Below are positions 37,207 to 45,286 of a stretch of DNA of 64,000 bases, piece by piece (positions within the stretch are counted from its first letter, which is position 1; every line of letters begins with the position of its first letter). Made by a program: the position numbers and the translations under genes. Source of the DNA: Bacteroidales bacterium UBA1309 (GTDB lineage Bacteria; Bacteroidota; Bacteroidia; Bacteroidales; Dysgonomonadaceae). The notes beneath the pieces are model-generated. The model ran no database searches. It worked only from the letters and a program-made list of their open reading frames with translations, and was not told the DNA's origin. Where the stretch lies: contig DBTT01000042.1 in assembly GCA_002307185.1 (NCBI GenBank), positions 24,640 to 88,639 of the forward strand. The letters run 5' to 3'.

Positions 37207-37241
37207 AAAGCCTTGACAATCAGTAAGATTGTCAAGGCTTT
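37207..37241 (-). terminator. Original tRNA-Pro terminator, displaced by the island
   Basis: A perfect 15-bp stem (37207-37221 with 37227-37241, loop AGTAA) has an A-rich left flank that makes a U-run on the minus strand. It lies just outside attL, where the tRNA gene ended before integration. Confidence 0.8.
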
Positions 37242-37247
37242 CATTTC

Positions 37248-37291
37248 GTCGGGATGACAGGATTTGAACCTGCGACCACACGCCCCCCAGA
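37248..37291 (+). repeat. attL: 44-bp copy of the tRNA-Pro 3' half
   Basis: Identical over 44 bases to 46082-46125. It carries the anticodon loop, variable loop, T-arm and acceptor 3' strand but not the 5' half, so it is an attachment-site remnant and not a tRNA gene. Confidence 0.92.
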
Positions 37292-37313
37292 GGTATTTTT
37301 AACACTTTGATTC

Positions 37314-37344
37314 TTTGTGTATTGTTTTGATTTTCTTATATTTG
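37314..37344 (+). promoter_or_regulatory. Putative integrase promoter
   Basis: TTTG (37314-37317), 19 bases, then TATATTTG (37337-37344): a full match to the Bacteroidetes housekeeping promoter form, about 105 bp before the integrase start. Confidence 0.65.
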
Positions 37345-37410
37345 TATCAGATTTTAAGATGGTTATAAAAAAGGTGTTTTTGCCTGTTTTTGATACTTTA
37401 ACTCTGTTTT

Positions 37411-37432
37411 ATGTTCCTATAATGTTCCTATA
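37411..37432 (+). repeat. Tandem 11-bp repeats, likely integrase arm-binding sites (left)
   Basis: ATGTTCCTATA occurs twice in direct tandem (37411-37421, 37422-37432) just before int. The same double unit recurs at the other end of the island (46011-46032), as expected for arm-type sites of a tyrosine recombinase. Confidence 0.65.
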
Positions 37433-37449
37433 AGCTTTAAAATGTTGTT

Positions 37450-38721
37450 ATGGCAAATATTAGTATAAAAATAAGAAAAGAGCAACCAAACGAAAAAGGC
37501 GAATACATCCTTCGTTTAATGATAACTAAGAACGGAAAAAGAAAATACATATCTACCGAGATGTGGGCGGACTCGAATTATTGGGACGAAACGCAACAAC
37601 AATACATTATTTTGGACAATATCCGAAGCAAGGAAAAGAAGGAGGCCAACGAGGAACGCAAAGCCAAAAACATAGTGTTGTCTAAAATCATCGACCGGGC
37701 GAATGAAGTCATAAGAGAATTTGACAAAAATAAAATAGATTGGACTTTGAACCAGTTCGAAGACAATTTCAACCACAAACCAGTACAGGGGAATATATCG
37801 GTTTACTTAAAAAAACATATCAAAGACCTACGGGAAACCAACCATGTAGGGAATGCGAATTGCTACTACGCCACACTGCACATGATGGAACTATTCGATG
37901 AGAGGTTTTCCCAAAGGCTGTTCAGCGAAATAGACCTCAAATATGTGAATAGGTTTGATCTGTGGCTGCAAAAGAGGGGATGCAAGGGCAACACAAGGCG
38001 TTATTACTTCAAGGCGTTGAGGGCTATATGGAACAGGGCTATGTCGGAAAAGGAAGCGCAACCAGTAGCCTATCCGTTCGGAAAAGGTGGATTCAGCGTT
38101 GCATCATTGGCGGAGGAAACGGAAAAGAGATACCTCCCTACCGATTACCTTACGAAACTGAAAGACACCAAGGGGCAAACACCCGAAACAGAGTTTGCAC
38201 GGCTGCTGTTCCTGTTCTCCTATTATTCCTACGGGATGAGTTTTATCGACATGGCACTACTGACGGATAAGAATGTCATGAAAATGGATAACGGGTCTTA
38301 CATCGTTTATAAACGGCAAAAAGTAAAGCACACGGCGAACAGTAAGCCTATAAAGATACTGCTGTCTGGGGAGATAGAAAGGATTATTAAACATCTATCC
38401 GGAATCTCCCTGCCTGTCAGCAGATACCTATTACCTATTGTCCTCAAGCAGTCAGCAAGTGAGGAAGATCTTTACAGCCACGTAGTGAACAGGCGGGTAT
38501 GGTTTGGCAAACACTTGAAAAGGCTATCGGTTGAACTTGAATTGGACTTCAACCTCACGAGCTATGTGAGCCGTCACACCATGGCAATGCAGCTACAAAG
38601 AAACAATGTGTCCGAAACTATCATAAGCCAGGTTCTCAACCATGCAGACCTAAAGACGACAAAGACGTATTTAGACAGCTTGGATACGTCCGTGATTGAT
38701 GAAGCCACAAGAGTATTATAA
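37450..38721 (+). CDS. Tyrosine recombinase/integrase of the island
   Basis: The 423-residue protein has an N-terminal arm-binding domain (1-90), a SAM-like core-binding domain (about 110-210) and a catalytic domain (215-420). Recognisable residues are the lysine-rich hairpin KRQKVKH near 295, SRHTMA (R375, H376), LNHADLKTTKTY with nucleophile Y407. The first catalytic arginine, normally in an RGM/GLR context, is replaced: the segment reads YYSYGMSFID with Tyr261. IntDOT of CTnDOT also lacks this arginine. It is adjacent to attL and reads into the island. Confidence 0.9.
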   Translation: MANISIKIRKEQPNEKGEYILRLMITKNGKRKYISTEMWADSNYWDETQQQYIILDNIRSKEKKEANEERKAKNIVLSKIIDRANEVIREFDKNKIDWTLNQFEDNFNHKPVQGNISVYLKKHIKDLRETNHVGNANCYYATLHMMELFDERFSQRLFSEIDLKYVNRFDLWLQKRGCKGNTRRYYFKALRAIWNRAMSEKEAQPVAYPFGKGGFSVASLAEETEKRYLPTDYLTKLKDTKGQTPETEFARLLFLFSYYSYGMSFIDMALLTDKNVMKMDNGSYIVYKRQKVKHTANSKPIKILLSGEIERIIKHLSGISLPVSRYLLPIVLKQSASEEDLYSHVVNRRVWFGKHLKRLSVELELDFNLTSYVSRHTMAMQLQRNNVSETIISQVLNHADLKTTKTYLDSLDTSVIDEATRVL

Positions 38722-38739
38722 ATTGAAAAAGATAGGATT

Positions 38740-39441
38740 ATGGGGTTTATAGACAGACTTAAAAAAGACGTTGAGGCGGAAAAGCAAGAGCAGGACAGGA
38801 TGGACAGGATGGTAACAAGAAGCATTCGGGAAATAGAGGACTTGCTTGAAAAAGTACGGAATGAGGAAGACTTGTTATTCGTTCACAAGCGAATAGCTTA
38901 TATGGAGGAGTGCATCGAAAGGATAGAGGCAAAAGTGTCGCCGTTGGACATATATGTTACACGAAGGAAGGTGGGCGACGAGCTTTGGGAACGGGCAGGT
39001 TATGACCCGGCCATCGTTCCGGCCTTGAGGACTGTATTCAAAAAGAATCTGGAGCGTTATAAACGGCAATTAGGGAAACTCAGATCGGTGGCGGAAGAGA
39101 CGGGAGTTCCTCAACGGGGACAAAAAAGAACAATCAATGCCGAAAAGTTAAAACCCTATTTCAAGTCTCAATTTAAAGGGATGGGGAACGGAAATATCGA
39201 TCATTTCCAAACACTTATAGAGGAATTACAAAATGACCGCAATAAGACAGGTTGGGCGATAATAGCCTTAATGATATACAACAGCGGACGCCTCAGCGAC
39301 CGTAAACCAGCCAAATTTATTGAGTGGTATCGGATATTTGCAGATGCTATCAGCGTAGAAATGTTGGGGCAACCTAAACCAGAAAGGCTAAAGCCTACCG
39401 AAGCAATTAAAAAGGTTTTCTACTATTTAGGCACCAACTAA
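38740..39441 (+). CDS. Hypothetical island protein with N-terminal coiled-coil
   Basis: The 233-residue protein starts with a highly charged coiled-coil (residues 1-95, KKDVEAEKQEQDRMDRM). A basic linker follows, then a helical C-terminal domain (about 125-233) with DHFQTLIEELQNDRNKTGWAIIALMIYNSGRLSDRKP. It lies 18 bp after int and ahead of a terminator, so int and this gene are probably one transcript. I do not recognise the family; a helper of integration or a regulator would fit the position. Confidence 0.7.
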   Translation: MGFIDRLKKDVEAEKQEQDRMDRMVTRSIREIEDLLEKVRNEEDLLFVHKRIAYMEECIERIEAKVSPLDIYVTRRKVGDELWERAGYDPAIVPALRTVFKKNLERYKRQLGKLRSVAEETGVPQRGQKRTINAEKLKPYFKSQFKGMGNGNIDHFQTLIEELQNDRNKTGWAIIALMIYNSGRLSDRKPAKFIEWYRIFADAISVEMLGQPKPERLKPTEAIKKVFYYLGTN

Positions 39442-39471
39442 GCACCGCCCCGAAGCACCTACTTTTCTTAT

Positions 39472-39499
39472 AAGCTACTGTTATTCAGTGGCTTTTTTT
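39472..39499 (+). terminator. Terminator after the int transcript
   Basis: A 9-bp stem with one G-T pair (39472-39480 with 39486-39494) is followed by a seven-base T-run. Confidence 0.75.
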
Positions 39500-39633
39500 A
39501 TTTCCAAAAACACCGTTTCTTGAAAAAACCAAAGAATTACAAACTTTGCAAAGTCATCAAGCAATCGCCAAAGGCAAAGCGGTTGAGGTGTGAAGTCAGC
39601 CAAGCCGGAACACTTGACAAAAAACAAAAGAAT

Positions 39634-39993
39634 ATGAACCTTTACGATTTGTTGCAAAGCCAAAAAGACCTTAACATTACAATAAATGCAGGGCAATTAA
39701 TTGAGGTTATCGACTATGCTGTCAGCAGACGAGAAACACCCCAACAGCGACCGACAGCAAAGAAAAACACCTACGGAATCAAGGAATTAGCCGAACGAAC
39801 CGGATACAGCGTAGCCACGATTTATTCGAAGGTGCATAAGAGGAAAATACCCTTCCATAAATCACCAAATGGCTCAAAGCTAATGTTCTATGAAAGAGAA
39901 ATCATGGAATGGCTCGAGGGAAACATCCCACCAACACCGGCAGAAGTGGCAGAGGAAAAACTTCGGAAATTTAGCGAAAGGAGGGCGAAATGA
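39634..39993 (+). CDS. Helix-turn-helix (excisionase/MerR-like) DNA-binding protein
   Basis: The product is 119 residues from MNLYDLLQSQ at 39634; the longer frame begins at a TTG with unlikely sequence. The C-terminal half has the HTH_17/excisionase pattern YGIKELAERTGYSVATIYSKVHKRKIPFHK...MFYEREIMEWLEG. The first 40 residues are helical. It is a candidate excisionase or repressor of the island and the first gene of the replication module, sharing a 4-bp ATGA overlap with the next gene. Confidence 0.8.
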   Translation: MNLYDLLQSQKDLNITINAGQLIEVIDYAVSRRETPQQRPTAKKNTYGIKELAERTGYSVATIYSKVHKRKIPFHKSPNGSKLMFYEREIMEWLEGNIPPTPAEVAEEKLRKFSERRAK

Positions 39994-40394
39994 CCATCGA
40001 TAGCCGAGAAGTCGAATGGGTCAGAAAAAAAATAACCCGCAACAAGTCCTACCTTGCGAAGTGCAGAAATGAAGCTCAGTATAGGGCGGTGCAAGCGGAT
40101 ACCATGTTCCTCGAAAAGGAAATATTGCCAATCCTTCTGAATAGCACCATCCTGTACCACAGCGAGGCGACGAAGTACTTCATCCGAGCCTTCGATGCCG
40201 CTCTTAGCCAAGAGTGCAACGGTATGCTGATCTACCTGCCTATCCGGGAGGAATACGAGGATCGTCCAGTAATCGGGGTCTCGAATTGTCGGGCAGATTT
40301 GCCATTAGGCACGCCTGGAGCTCTCGAAATCGAAATCATTAATATGGACGGAAACGGGGCTAAAGTGAAGCCTGTCAAACTCGAAATAGAATAG
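39990..40394 (+). CDS. Hypothetical island protein
   Basis: The 134-residue acidic protein has a helical N-terminal half (REVEWVRKKITRNKSYLAKCRNEAQ) and a strand-rich end (GALEIEIINMDGNG). It overlaps the HTH gene by four bases and precedes the ATPase by 11 bp, so it belongs to the replication/early operon. No family recognised. Confidence 0.7.
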   Translation: MTIDSREVEWVRKKITRNKSYLAKCRNEAQYRAVQADTMFLEKEILPILLNSTILYHSEATKYFIRAFDAALSQECNGMLIYLPIREEYEDRPVIGVSNCRADLPLGTPGALEIEIINMDGNGAKVKPVKLEIE

Positions 40395-40405
40395 GAGGGA
40401 AAAAA

Positions 40406-41386
40406 ATGGAGGAAGAAATAGTTGATTTAACGACACCTAAGATCGATTTTTCAAAATACCAGATTGACTTGGAACAGGAGTACAAAGAGCCTAAGCCGCT
40501 TGTATGCTTTGCGGATAAGCCCATTTTCACCCGTGGGAATATCTCGTGTATCAGTGGCAAGGCAAAGAGCCGGAAAACGTTCCTCATTAGCTTGTTGACG
40601 GCGCAAATACTGGAATCCGACTACAATGCGAGAATCCTGATTTTCGACACTGAACAGGGCAACTTTCACGTTCAGAGGGTTGCAAGGCGCATTCACAGGC
40701 TTGTTGGGTACGAACCTACCGAAAACAAAGAAAACATGCGGATGTTTGCGCTGCGGGAGCTGTCCACCGAGGAACGCTTGAACTTCGTCAGGGATGCGGT
40801 TCTCCATTTCCTTCCGGATCTCGTTTTCATCGATGGTATCCGGGATCTGCTAAAGGACTTCAATGACATACGGGAAAGTAGCGAAATCGTGAATCTGTTG
40901 ATGAAGCTCAGCAGCGAACTGGACTGCCATATCTGCGCTGTGCTGCACGAGAATAAGGGCGACACATCTTTGCGTGGTCATGCAGGAACTGAGCTTCAAA
41001 ATAAAGCGGAAACGGTCATTTCGGTCACGCTTGACGGCACGGTCACAGCCGTAGAACCCAAGTTTTGTAGGAATATGCCCTTCGAGCCTTTTCACTTTCG
41101 AGTCAACGAAGAGGGGCTTCCGGAATACTGCGAGGCTGAGGCTAAACCGAAAAGAACAGATGTTTTAGAAAGTCTGTTTTCGGAATTACTACCGGCTACC
41201 GTCACGCTTGCCTTTAGCGACCTTAGAGACCGTGTAATGAATGCAACTGGAAAAGCAGTAAGGACCGCGGAAAGGTATATCAAAGATGCGGAAACTAATA
41301 GTATTGTGAAAAAAAACAATGCAGGGCTTTATTTATCTATACCGAATAATCAAGTAACTACCGATGAAGATAGATTGCCTTTTTAA
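40406..41386 (+). CDS. RepA-like AAA/RecA-fold ATPase, replication initiator candidate
   Basis: The 326-residue protein has a P-loop GKAKSRKT (51-58) in which the usual glycine before lysine is arginine, ILIFDTEQ (a RecA-like strand with acidic end), and Walker B LVFIDGIRDLL near residue 140, as in the AAA_25/RepA helicase group. A C-terminal winged-helix-like part (about 255-315) follows. The preceding AGGAGGG is a strong ribosome binding site. An iteron cluster starts only 5 bp after its stop, supporting a role in replicating the excised island. Confidence 0.75.
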   Translation: MEEEIVDLTTPKIDFSKYQIDLEQEYKEPKPLVCFADKPIFTRGNISCISGKAKSRKTFLISLLTAQILESDYNARILIFDTEQGNFHVQRVARRIHRLVGYEPTENKENMRMFALRELSTEERLNFVRDAVLHFLPDLVFIDGIRDLLKDFNDIRESSEIVNLLMKLSSELDCHICAVLHENKGDTSLRGHAGTELQNKAETVISVTLDGTVTAVEPKFCRNMPFEPFHFRVNEEGLPEYCEAEAKPKRTDVLESLFSELLPATVTLAFSDLRDRVMNATGKAVRTAERYIKDAETNSIVKKNNAGLYLSIPNNQVTTDEDRLPF

Positions 41387-41391
41387 TATAG

Positions 41392-41517
41392 CCGTCAATC
41401 CTGTTTTGGCGGTTACCGTCAACCGTCATTCCCCTATATATAAGGGGAAAATGACGGTAGGACGGTTAACCAAAAATGACGGTAAATGACGGTAAAAATG
41501 ACGGTAGAATGACGGTA
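41392..41517 (+). repeat. Iteron cluster, candidate origin of replication of the island
   Basis: ATGACGGTA occurs five times in direct orientation (41451-41459, 41476-41484, 41486-41494, 41498-41506, 41509-41517), with spacing of 10-12 bp between the last four. Inverted copies or parts lie at 41392-41397, 41414-41421 and 41422-41429. Between the two sets is CCCCT-ATATATA-AGGGG (41431-41447), a small A+T-rich hairpin. The cluster sits directly after the RepA-like gene. Confidence 0.75.
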
Positions 41518-41560
41518 AATATTGATAGATGAATTAAATCTTTGATTATTAATTAGTTAT

Positions 41561-41941
41561 ATGGAAATAGAAACAATATACGGTCAGATCGTTGCGAAAT
41601 CCAACCACTATCTGGCAGTCCCGGGACAAGGAGGCAAGCGCATCATCAAAGATTCCATTATCAGGGAATATGAGAGAGCCTTTGGCGAACAATGCACGAT
41701 ATACCGGAATAAACGCATTTCGGGGCGATTCAGGCTATTTGTGCGTGTCTTCCATAGGTCTGAACGGTTTGACCTCGACAACTCCCTTAAAACGCTCCTG
41801 GATTGCTTGCAGGAAGCTGGAGCGATAGAGAATGACAGACTATGTTGGCACATCGAAGCCGAAAAGCACATAGACAAAAGCAACCCCCGGATTGAGTACT
41901 GCATCACGGAAATGAATGAGCAGTGCAGACTATTCGATTAA
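41561..41941 (+). CDS. rusA: RusA family Holliday junction resolvase
   Basis: The 126-residue protein has the RusA acidic site in register with the E. coli enzyme: D71, D73 (RFDLDNSLK), K77 and D92 (IENDRL), one residue off from E. coli D70, D72, K76 and D91. RusA dimers cut four-way junctions and are common in phages and prophages. It is part of the replication module after the iterons. A role in resolving replication intermediates before packaging is likely. Confidence 0.85.
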   Translation: MEIETIYGQIVAKSNHYLAVPGQGGKRIIKDSIIREYERAFGEQCTIYRNKRISGRFRLFVRVFHRSERFDLDNSLKTLLDCLQEAGAIENDRLCWHIEAEKHIDKSNPRIEYCITEMNEQCRLFD

Positions 41942-41978
41942 ACAAACAAGGCTATAAATTTAAAAAAAACAGTAAATC

Positions 41979-42449
41979 ATGGATTTTATAGGCTATTATC
42001 AGAAAGAGAACCGCCCCGACCTGTCAGACAAAGCTCTCGACGTATTGGCCATTAGCAGCCTCCCTGTGCCACCCAATGCTCCCGATGGAACAGAACCCGT
42101 CTTTCGACTTGGAAGCGATTACAGGCTCGAATACCGTTATTATCTGATGGGTTTGACAAGGCGAAAAGGTAAGCTCCACAAGGCAGCCTTGGAGTTCTTG
42201 AAACAAGGTGACGGGTTGTTGCCCCTCATCAACCAGATCAATGTATATCTAATTGATGAGTTAGCCAGGAAAGAATTATATGAAGTTATCCCGAGGGCTT
42301 TGGAGATCAACCAAGGCTTGGCCGATGCGATCGAATCAGAGTTCCCCCATCTCGATGTATCACCCCTGAGAAGCACGGAAAAAGCTAACGAGGAACTGAA
42401 GAAGCTCCTGGACCAGCTTGAAAGACACAAAAGGGGCGGGCTTTGTTGA
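41979..42449 (+). CDS. Hypothetical island protein
   Basis: The 156-residue protein has a Pro-rich segment (LPVPPNAPDGTEPVF) near residue 30, then a helical body ending in a basic/acidic coiled-coil (EKANEELKKLLDQLERHKR). It lies 37 bp after rusA. A stable hairpin overlaps its last codons. No family recognised. Confidence 0.65.
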   Translation: MDFIGYYQKENRPDLSDKALDVLAISSLPVPPNAPDGTEPVFRLGSDYRLEYRYYLMGLTRRKGKLHKAALEFLKQGDGLLPLINQINVYLIDELARKELYEVIPRALEINQGLADAIESEFPHLDVSPLRSTEKANEELKKLLDQLERHKRGGLC

Positions 42450-42465
42450 GTGCTGCCCGCCCCTT
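42431..42465 (+). terminator. G+C-rich hairpin at the end of the 41979-42449 gene
   Basis: A perfect 11-bp stem AAGGGGCGGGC / GCCCGCCCCTT (42431-42441 with 42455-42465) overlaps the stop codon. There is no T-run after it, so it may attenuate or protect the 3' end rather than fully terminate. Confidence 0.5.
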
Positions 42466-42528
42466 AGTAGAACCAATGGAAAAAGATAGTTGATATTTTA
42501 AAATATAGGAACAAAAAAAATATCAGCG

Positions 42529-43287
42529 ATGAACCCGATCTTATCAAATTACATAGCCAAGGCTTACGACCGGTTATTAGACTTTTCCACATACCACTGC
42601 CACAAGCAGGGTCTTGCAGGCGAGGAAGTGGACATTCTCAACGAGGTCTTTATTGATCTACTAAAGAAAGAAGAAAGCTTTCTTTTGGAATTGCTTTCAA
42701 AGGAGAAAAAAGACGGTTACTGCGAGCTTGACTATCTCGTCCTGAAATTGATCCGGACTTACACCTCAAGCCCGACCGCGCCGTATAGATGGAAGTATTC
42801 CAGTCGAACACCTAAGGATGAAAACATCCAGGACCTTAGCCTATTGAATAAGATAGACGAGGGGTACAGTCCTGATACTTGCGCCCACACACTCAAGGCC
42901 CGCAGGATTGCCGTAATTCGATTTATCGTTGATAGGCTCCCGATAGATCCGGTCGAAAAAGAAATTGCCATAGAGGGGCTCTTGTGCAATGAAAAAGCCG
43001 AGGATATCGCTCGTAACTTCGGCGACAGTGTCCTTTCTCAGAAAGATCGTTCGTTTGTTTACGATACAAACAATTTCGTCAGCGAGGTCATCTCACAAAT
43101 AGCGAACGTCATCTGCTCAGACCCTAATTTTGACCTGAAGCTTCATAGATTAAGCAAGAAAAAGAAAGATCTCGGCAGTCGTCGGATTTCCAAAATCAAC
43201 GAGACTGTTAGCGTTTTTCTGAATGTCCACTGGTATCCGGCATTCAATGAAAAATCGGCCTTAAGACGATTGCTTGATGAGGTCTGA
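42529..43287 (+). CDS. Hypothetical island protein, possibly sigma-factor-like
   Basis: The 252-residue helical protein begins with a segment resembling sigma-70 region 2 (AYDRLLDFSTYHCHKQGLAGEEVDILNEVFIDLLKK). A later segment, VEKEIAIEGLLCNEKAEDIARNFGDSV near residue 140, resembles a region 4/HTH. The C-terminus is basic (KKKKDLGSRR). If a true sigma-like factor, it could switch late gene expression of the island, including terS. This is a weak pattern-based idea; it could equally be an unrelated phage protein. Confidence 0.6.
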   Translation: MNPILSNYIAKAYDRLLDFSTYHCHKQGLAGEEVDILNEVFIDLLKKEESFLLELLSKEKKDGYCELDYLVLKLIRTYTSSPTAPYRWKYSSRTPKDENIQDLSLLNKIDEGYSPDTCAHTLKARRIAVIRFIVDRLPIDPVEKEIAIEGLLCNEKAEDIARNFGDSVLSQKDRSFVYDTNNFVSEVISQIANVICSDPNFDLKLHRLSKKKKDLGSRRISKINETVSVFLNVHWYPAFNEKSALRRLLDEV

Positions 43288-43354
43288 AGCTGAACCAACC
43301 GAAGTCTTTTTTTGAGGTATATATTAAGATTATAAACATTTTGAAGGTATTATT

Positions 43355-43594
43355 ATGACAGATGAGGAAATGGAAAAATTATCAGCAAGCGACTGGCTGA
43401 ACCGCTTCGAAAAACGCGATAGCGATTGGAAAAACGGTGCTGTGGATTTGGAGATAGAGAGAAACCCAGCACAAAAAAATAGTGTTGAAAAAAGCACTGA
43501 AAAGCCCGAAAATACAGACGACTATACCGTTGAGGATTGGGCTGAGTTAATGAACGGAACACAAAACGGGAAAGCCGACATATTCGAAGACTAA
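43355..43594 (+). CDS. Small acidic island protein
   Basis: The 79-residue, strongly acidic and probably partly disordered protein contains SDWLNRFEKRDSDW and DYTVEDWAELMNG. It resembles small phage scaffolding or adaptor proteins in composition only. It lies 67 bp after the previous gene and 23 bp before the next. Confidence 0.6.
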   Translation: MTDEEMEKLSASDWLNRFEKRDSDWKNGAVDLEIERNPAQKNSVEKSTEKPENTDDYTVEDWAELMNGTQNGKADIFED

Positions 43595-43617
43595 AAATCA
43601 AAAATAGACTAAAAATC

Positions 43618-44229
43618 ATGGACAAAAAAAAAGAAAGTACTGCTCCCATCCTCATCAATGAGGATACACTTGGGTACAAGACGGATCTGCATAAGATCAA
43701 CTACTGGGTAATTCAAAAATATGCAAGCAAAATTGAACGGGAGTTCGCCCGATTGAACATCGGTAGCCTCACGGATGAATTCTTATCGGGAATCCTCTCA
43801 GGCGATTTGTCGGTTATTAGGATAAAAATAAAAGAGGATATAAGCAAATCCCTCGATTCGCAGTTTCTTGGAAAAGAAATAGAGAGGAATGTAGATGTTT
43901 CAATGGTTCGATTGATGGACATTTCTGCCGATTTGTCGAGCACCGTCCTCTTGACCGGAATCAATGATTTGCTTGAATATCTGTCGGTCGATACACATGG
44001 GCATATCGTTATCTCTGAAGAGTCAAAAGCGGAACTTCTCGAAGCGCACAGGAAGTACCTACACACAGAAGACGGGATAATGCGATATAAGAGCCATATT
44101 GCAGCAGCCAAAGCTATAAATAGTTTCGGCAAGTCAATGGGCGGACGATTGGGGAACAGCGATGCTTTGGATACCTTTGACATGGGCGAGGATGGTTTAG
44201 TAAAGCCTATACCGATGGATTATGAGTGA
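43618..44229 (+). CDS. Hypothetical island protein
   Basis: The 203-residue soluble helical protein contains LTDEFLSGILSGDLSVIRIKIKEDISK and AEHRK-type helices (SKAELLEAHRKYLHTEDG). It overlaps the following, frameshifted gene by 8 bp, so the two are probably coupled. Its location before terS suggests a late or packaging-related role. No family recognised. Confidence 0.65.
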   Translation: MDKKKESTAPILINEDTLGYKTDLHKINYWVIQKYASKIEREFARLNIGSLTDEFLSGILSGDLSVIRIKIKEDISKSLDSQFLGKEIERNVDVSMVRLMDISADLSSTVLLTGINDLLEYLSVDTHGHIVISEESKAELLEAHRKYLHTEDGIMRYKSHIAAAKAINSFGKSMGGRLGNSDALDTFDMGEDGLVKPIPMDYE

Positions 44230-44675
44230 AAACTATGTCCACTATTTTCAGGCCCTGAAAATAAAATTCTCGCTGATGCTGTCAATTGCTGGATCAATCC
44301 CCCAAGAATTGCTCCAACAATTTCCGGTTCCGTTGAAGACGTGGCCCTTTTTAGGTTGTTTGACCATACTTGCCGGATGCACATCGTCTTCAAATGTTAC
44401 AGCCTTCAAGGAGTCACAGGGACACTCGATAAAACCATATCGGAATTAGATTCCGAGAACGAGCGCTTCCTTTTCTTTCATCTGCTTGCCAGGCAAAGGC
44501 AATACCTAATCGATCATGAGCTTTACGAGATGCTGGAAAGCTGGCCGAGAATGTGCTGATGATGCGGCAGGACGTGAACGACATATCAAGCAACATGAGC
44601 AAGTTGGTAGTGAACACGAATAAGCTTCATTCCATCGATGAGAGGTTAGAGAAGATAGAAAAGAACACGAGATAA
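44222..44675 (+). pseudogene. Island gene broken by two apparent single-base homopolymer indels
   Basis: No single frame covers this stretch, but three consecutive frames join well. Frame one starts MSENYVHYF (44222). A one-base loss in TTTT (44245-44248) would continue as SGPENKILADAVNCW to ELYEMLE. A one-base loss in AAA (44537-44539) would continue as KLAENVLMMRQDVND to the stop at 44675. The restored protein has about 151 residues with a C-terminal coiled-coil. The intact upstream gene overlaps its start and terS follows 16 bp later. Explanations are sequencing error at homopolymers, true decay, or programmed -1 frameshifting. Confidence 0.65.
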
Positions 44676-44691
44676 TCATAAAAAGGCAACA

Positions 44692-45201
44692 ATGAAACTA
44701 ACATTAAAGCAAGAAGCCTTCTGCAATTATTACATTGAAACCGGCAACGCCTCGGAGGCTTACAGGCGGGCGTATTCGTGTGAAAATATGCAGGGGGACA
44801 CTATCAACCGAAAAGCCGCGGAATTGCTTCAAAACGGCAAGATTACGGCAAGGGTGGGAGAACTTCAAGACCAACTTCAACGCAAGTCCGACATTACAAA
44901 AGAAGAGGCTTTGGTGGAACTTGCTAACATCGTACGCTCCCGTGTCACCGACATCATGAATGTGAAAGGCACTCGGGTAGTGGTCAAGAGCCTGAGCGAG
45001 CTTCCCGATAACGTGACATCCTCAATCGCCTCGGTAAAAAAAGTAAAAGGAGGTATTGAGATTCGATTTTACGACAAGATAGCTGCCATCGACCGCCTGT
45101 CAAAGATGCTGGGTTGGGATAAGCCGACATCGCTAAGTGTACAGGGATCAGTGCCGGTGGCTGAATGGTTGAAGAGTTTTAGCGAAAATGATGAAAAATG
45201 A
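44692..45201 (+). CDS. terS: Phage terminase small subunit (terS)
   Basis: The 169-residue protein has the Terminase_2 N-terminal HTH (MKLTLKQEAFCNYYIETGNASEAYRRAY), a coiled-coil (about 50-70), and the RVTDIMN and IAAIDRLSKMLGWDKP segments. Small terminases recognise the packaging site on phage DNA and work with TerL. Here no TerL follows. In satellites such as PICIs a private TerS redirects the helper phage's TerL and capsids to the satellite genome, which is the likely role here. Confidence 0.85.
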   Translation: MKLTLKQEAFCNYYIETGNASEAYRRAYSCENMQGDTINRKAAELLQNGKITARVGELQDQLQRKSDITKEEALVELANIVRSRVTDIMNVKGTRVVVKSLSELPDNVTSSIASVKKVKGGIEIRFYDKIAAIDRLSKMLGWDKPTSLSVQGSVPVAEWLKSFSENDEK

Positions 45202-45251
45202 TAAAGGAGGAAGCAAAAGACCTATTACTTGAGTTGGAAAGCAAGTATTGA
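45198..45251 (+). pseudogene. 17-codon ORF after terS, possible remnant of a large-terminase start
   Basis: It starts with an ATGA overlap of the terS stop and reads MIKEEAKDLLLELESKY before a TGA. This is the place and coupling at which terL would begin in a phage. It may be the leftover 5' end of terL after capture of terS, or just a chance ORF. Confidence 0.35.
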
Positions 45252-45286
45252 GCGCACCCCTTTGTAGGGTTTGCCCTGTACATACA

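Noticed and set aside
37248..37291. tRNA gene at the left end of the island
   Set aside because: Only the 3' half of tRNA-Pro is present. It is the attL copy left by integration and cannot fold as a tRNA.
41391..41517. CRISPR array
   Set aside because: The repeats are only 9 bp with 1-3 bp or irregular gaps and no spacers. They are iterons or operator sites.
44222..44449. Independent 75-codon gene after the 43618-44229 gene
   Set aside because: After about nine codons the frame loses protein-like character, while the -1 frame continues convincingly. It is treated as part of a frameshifted gene.
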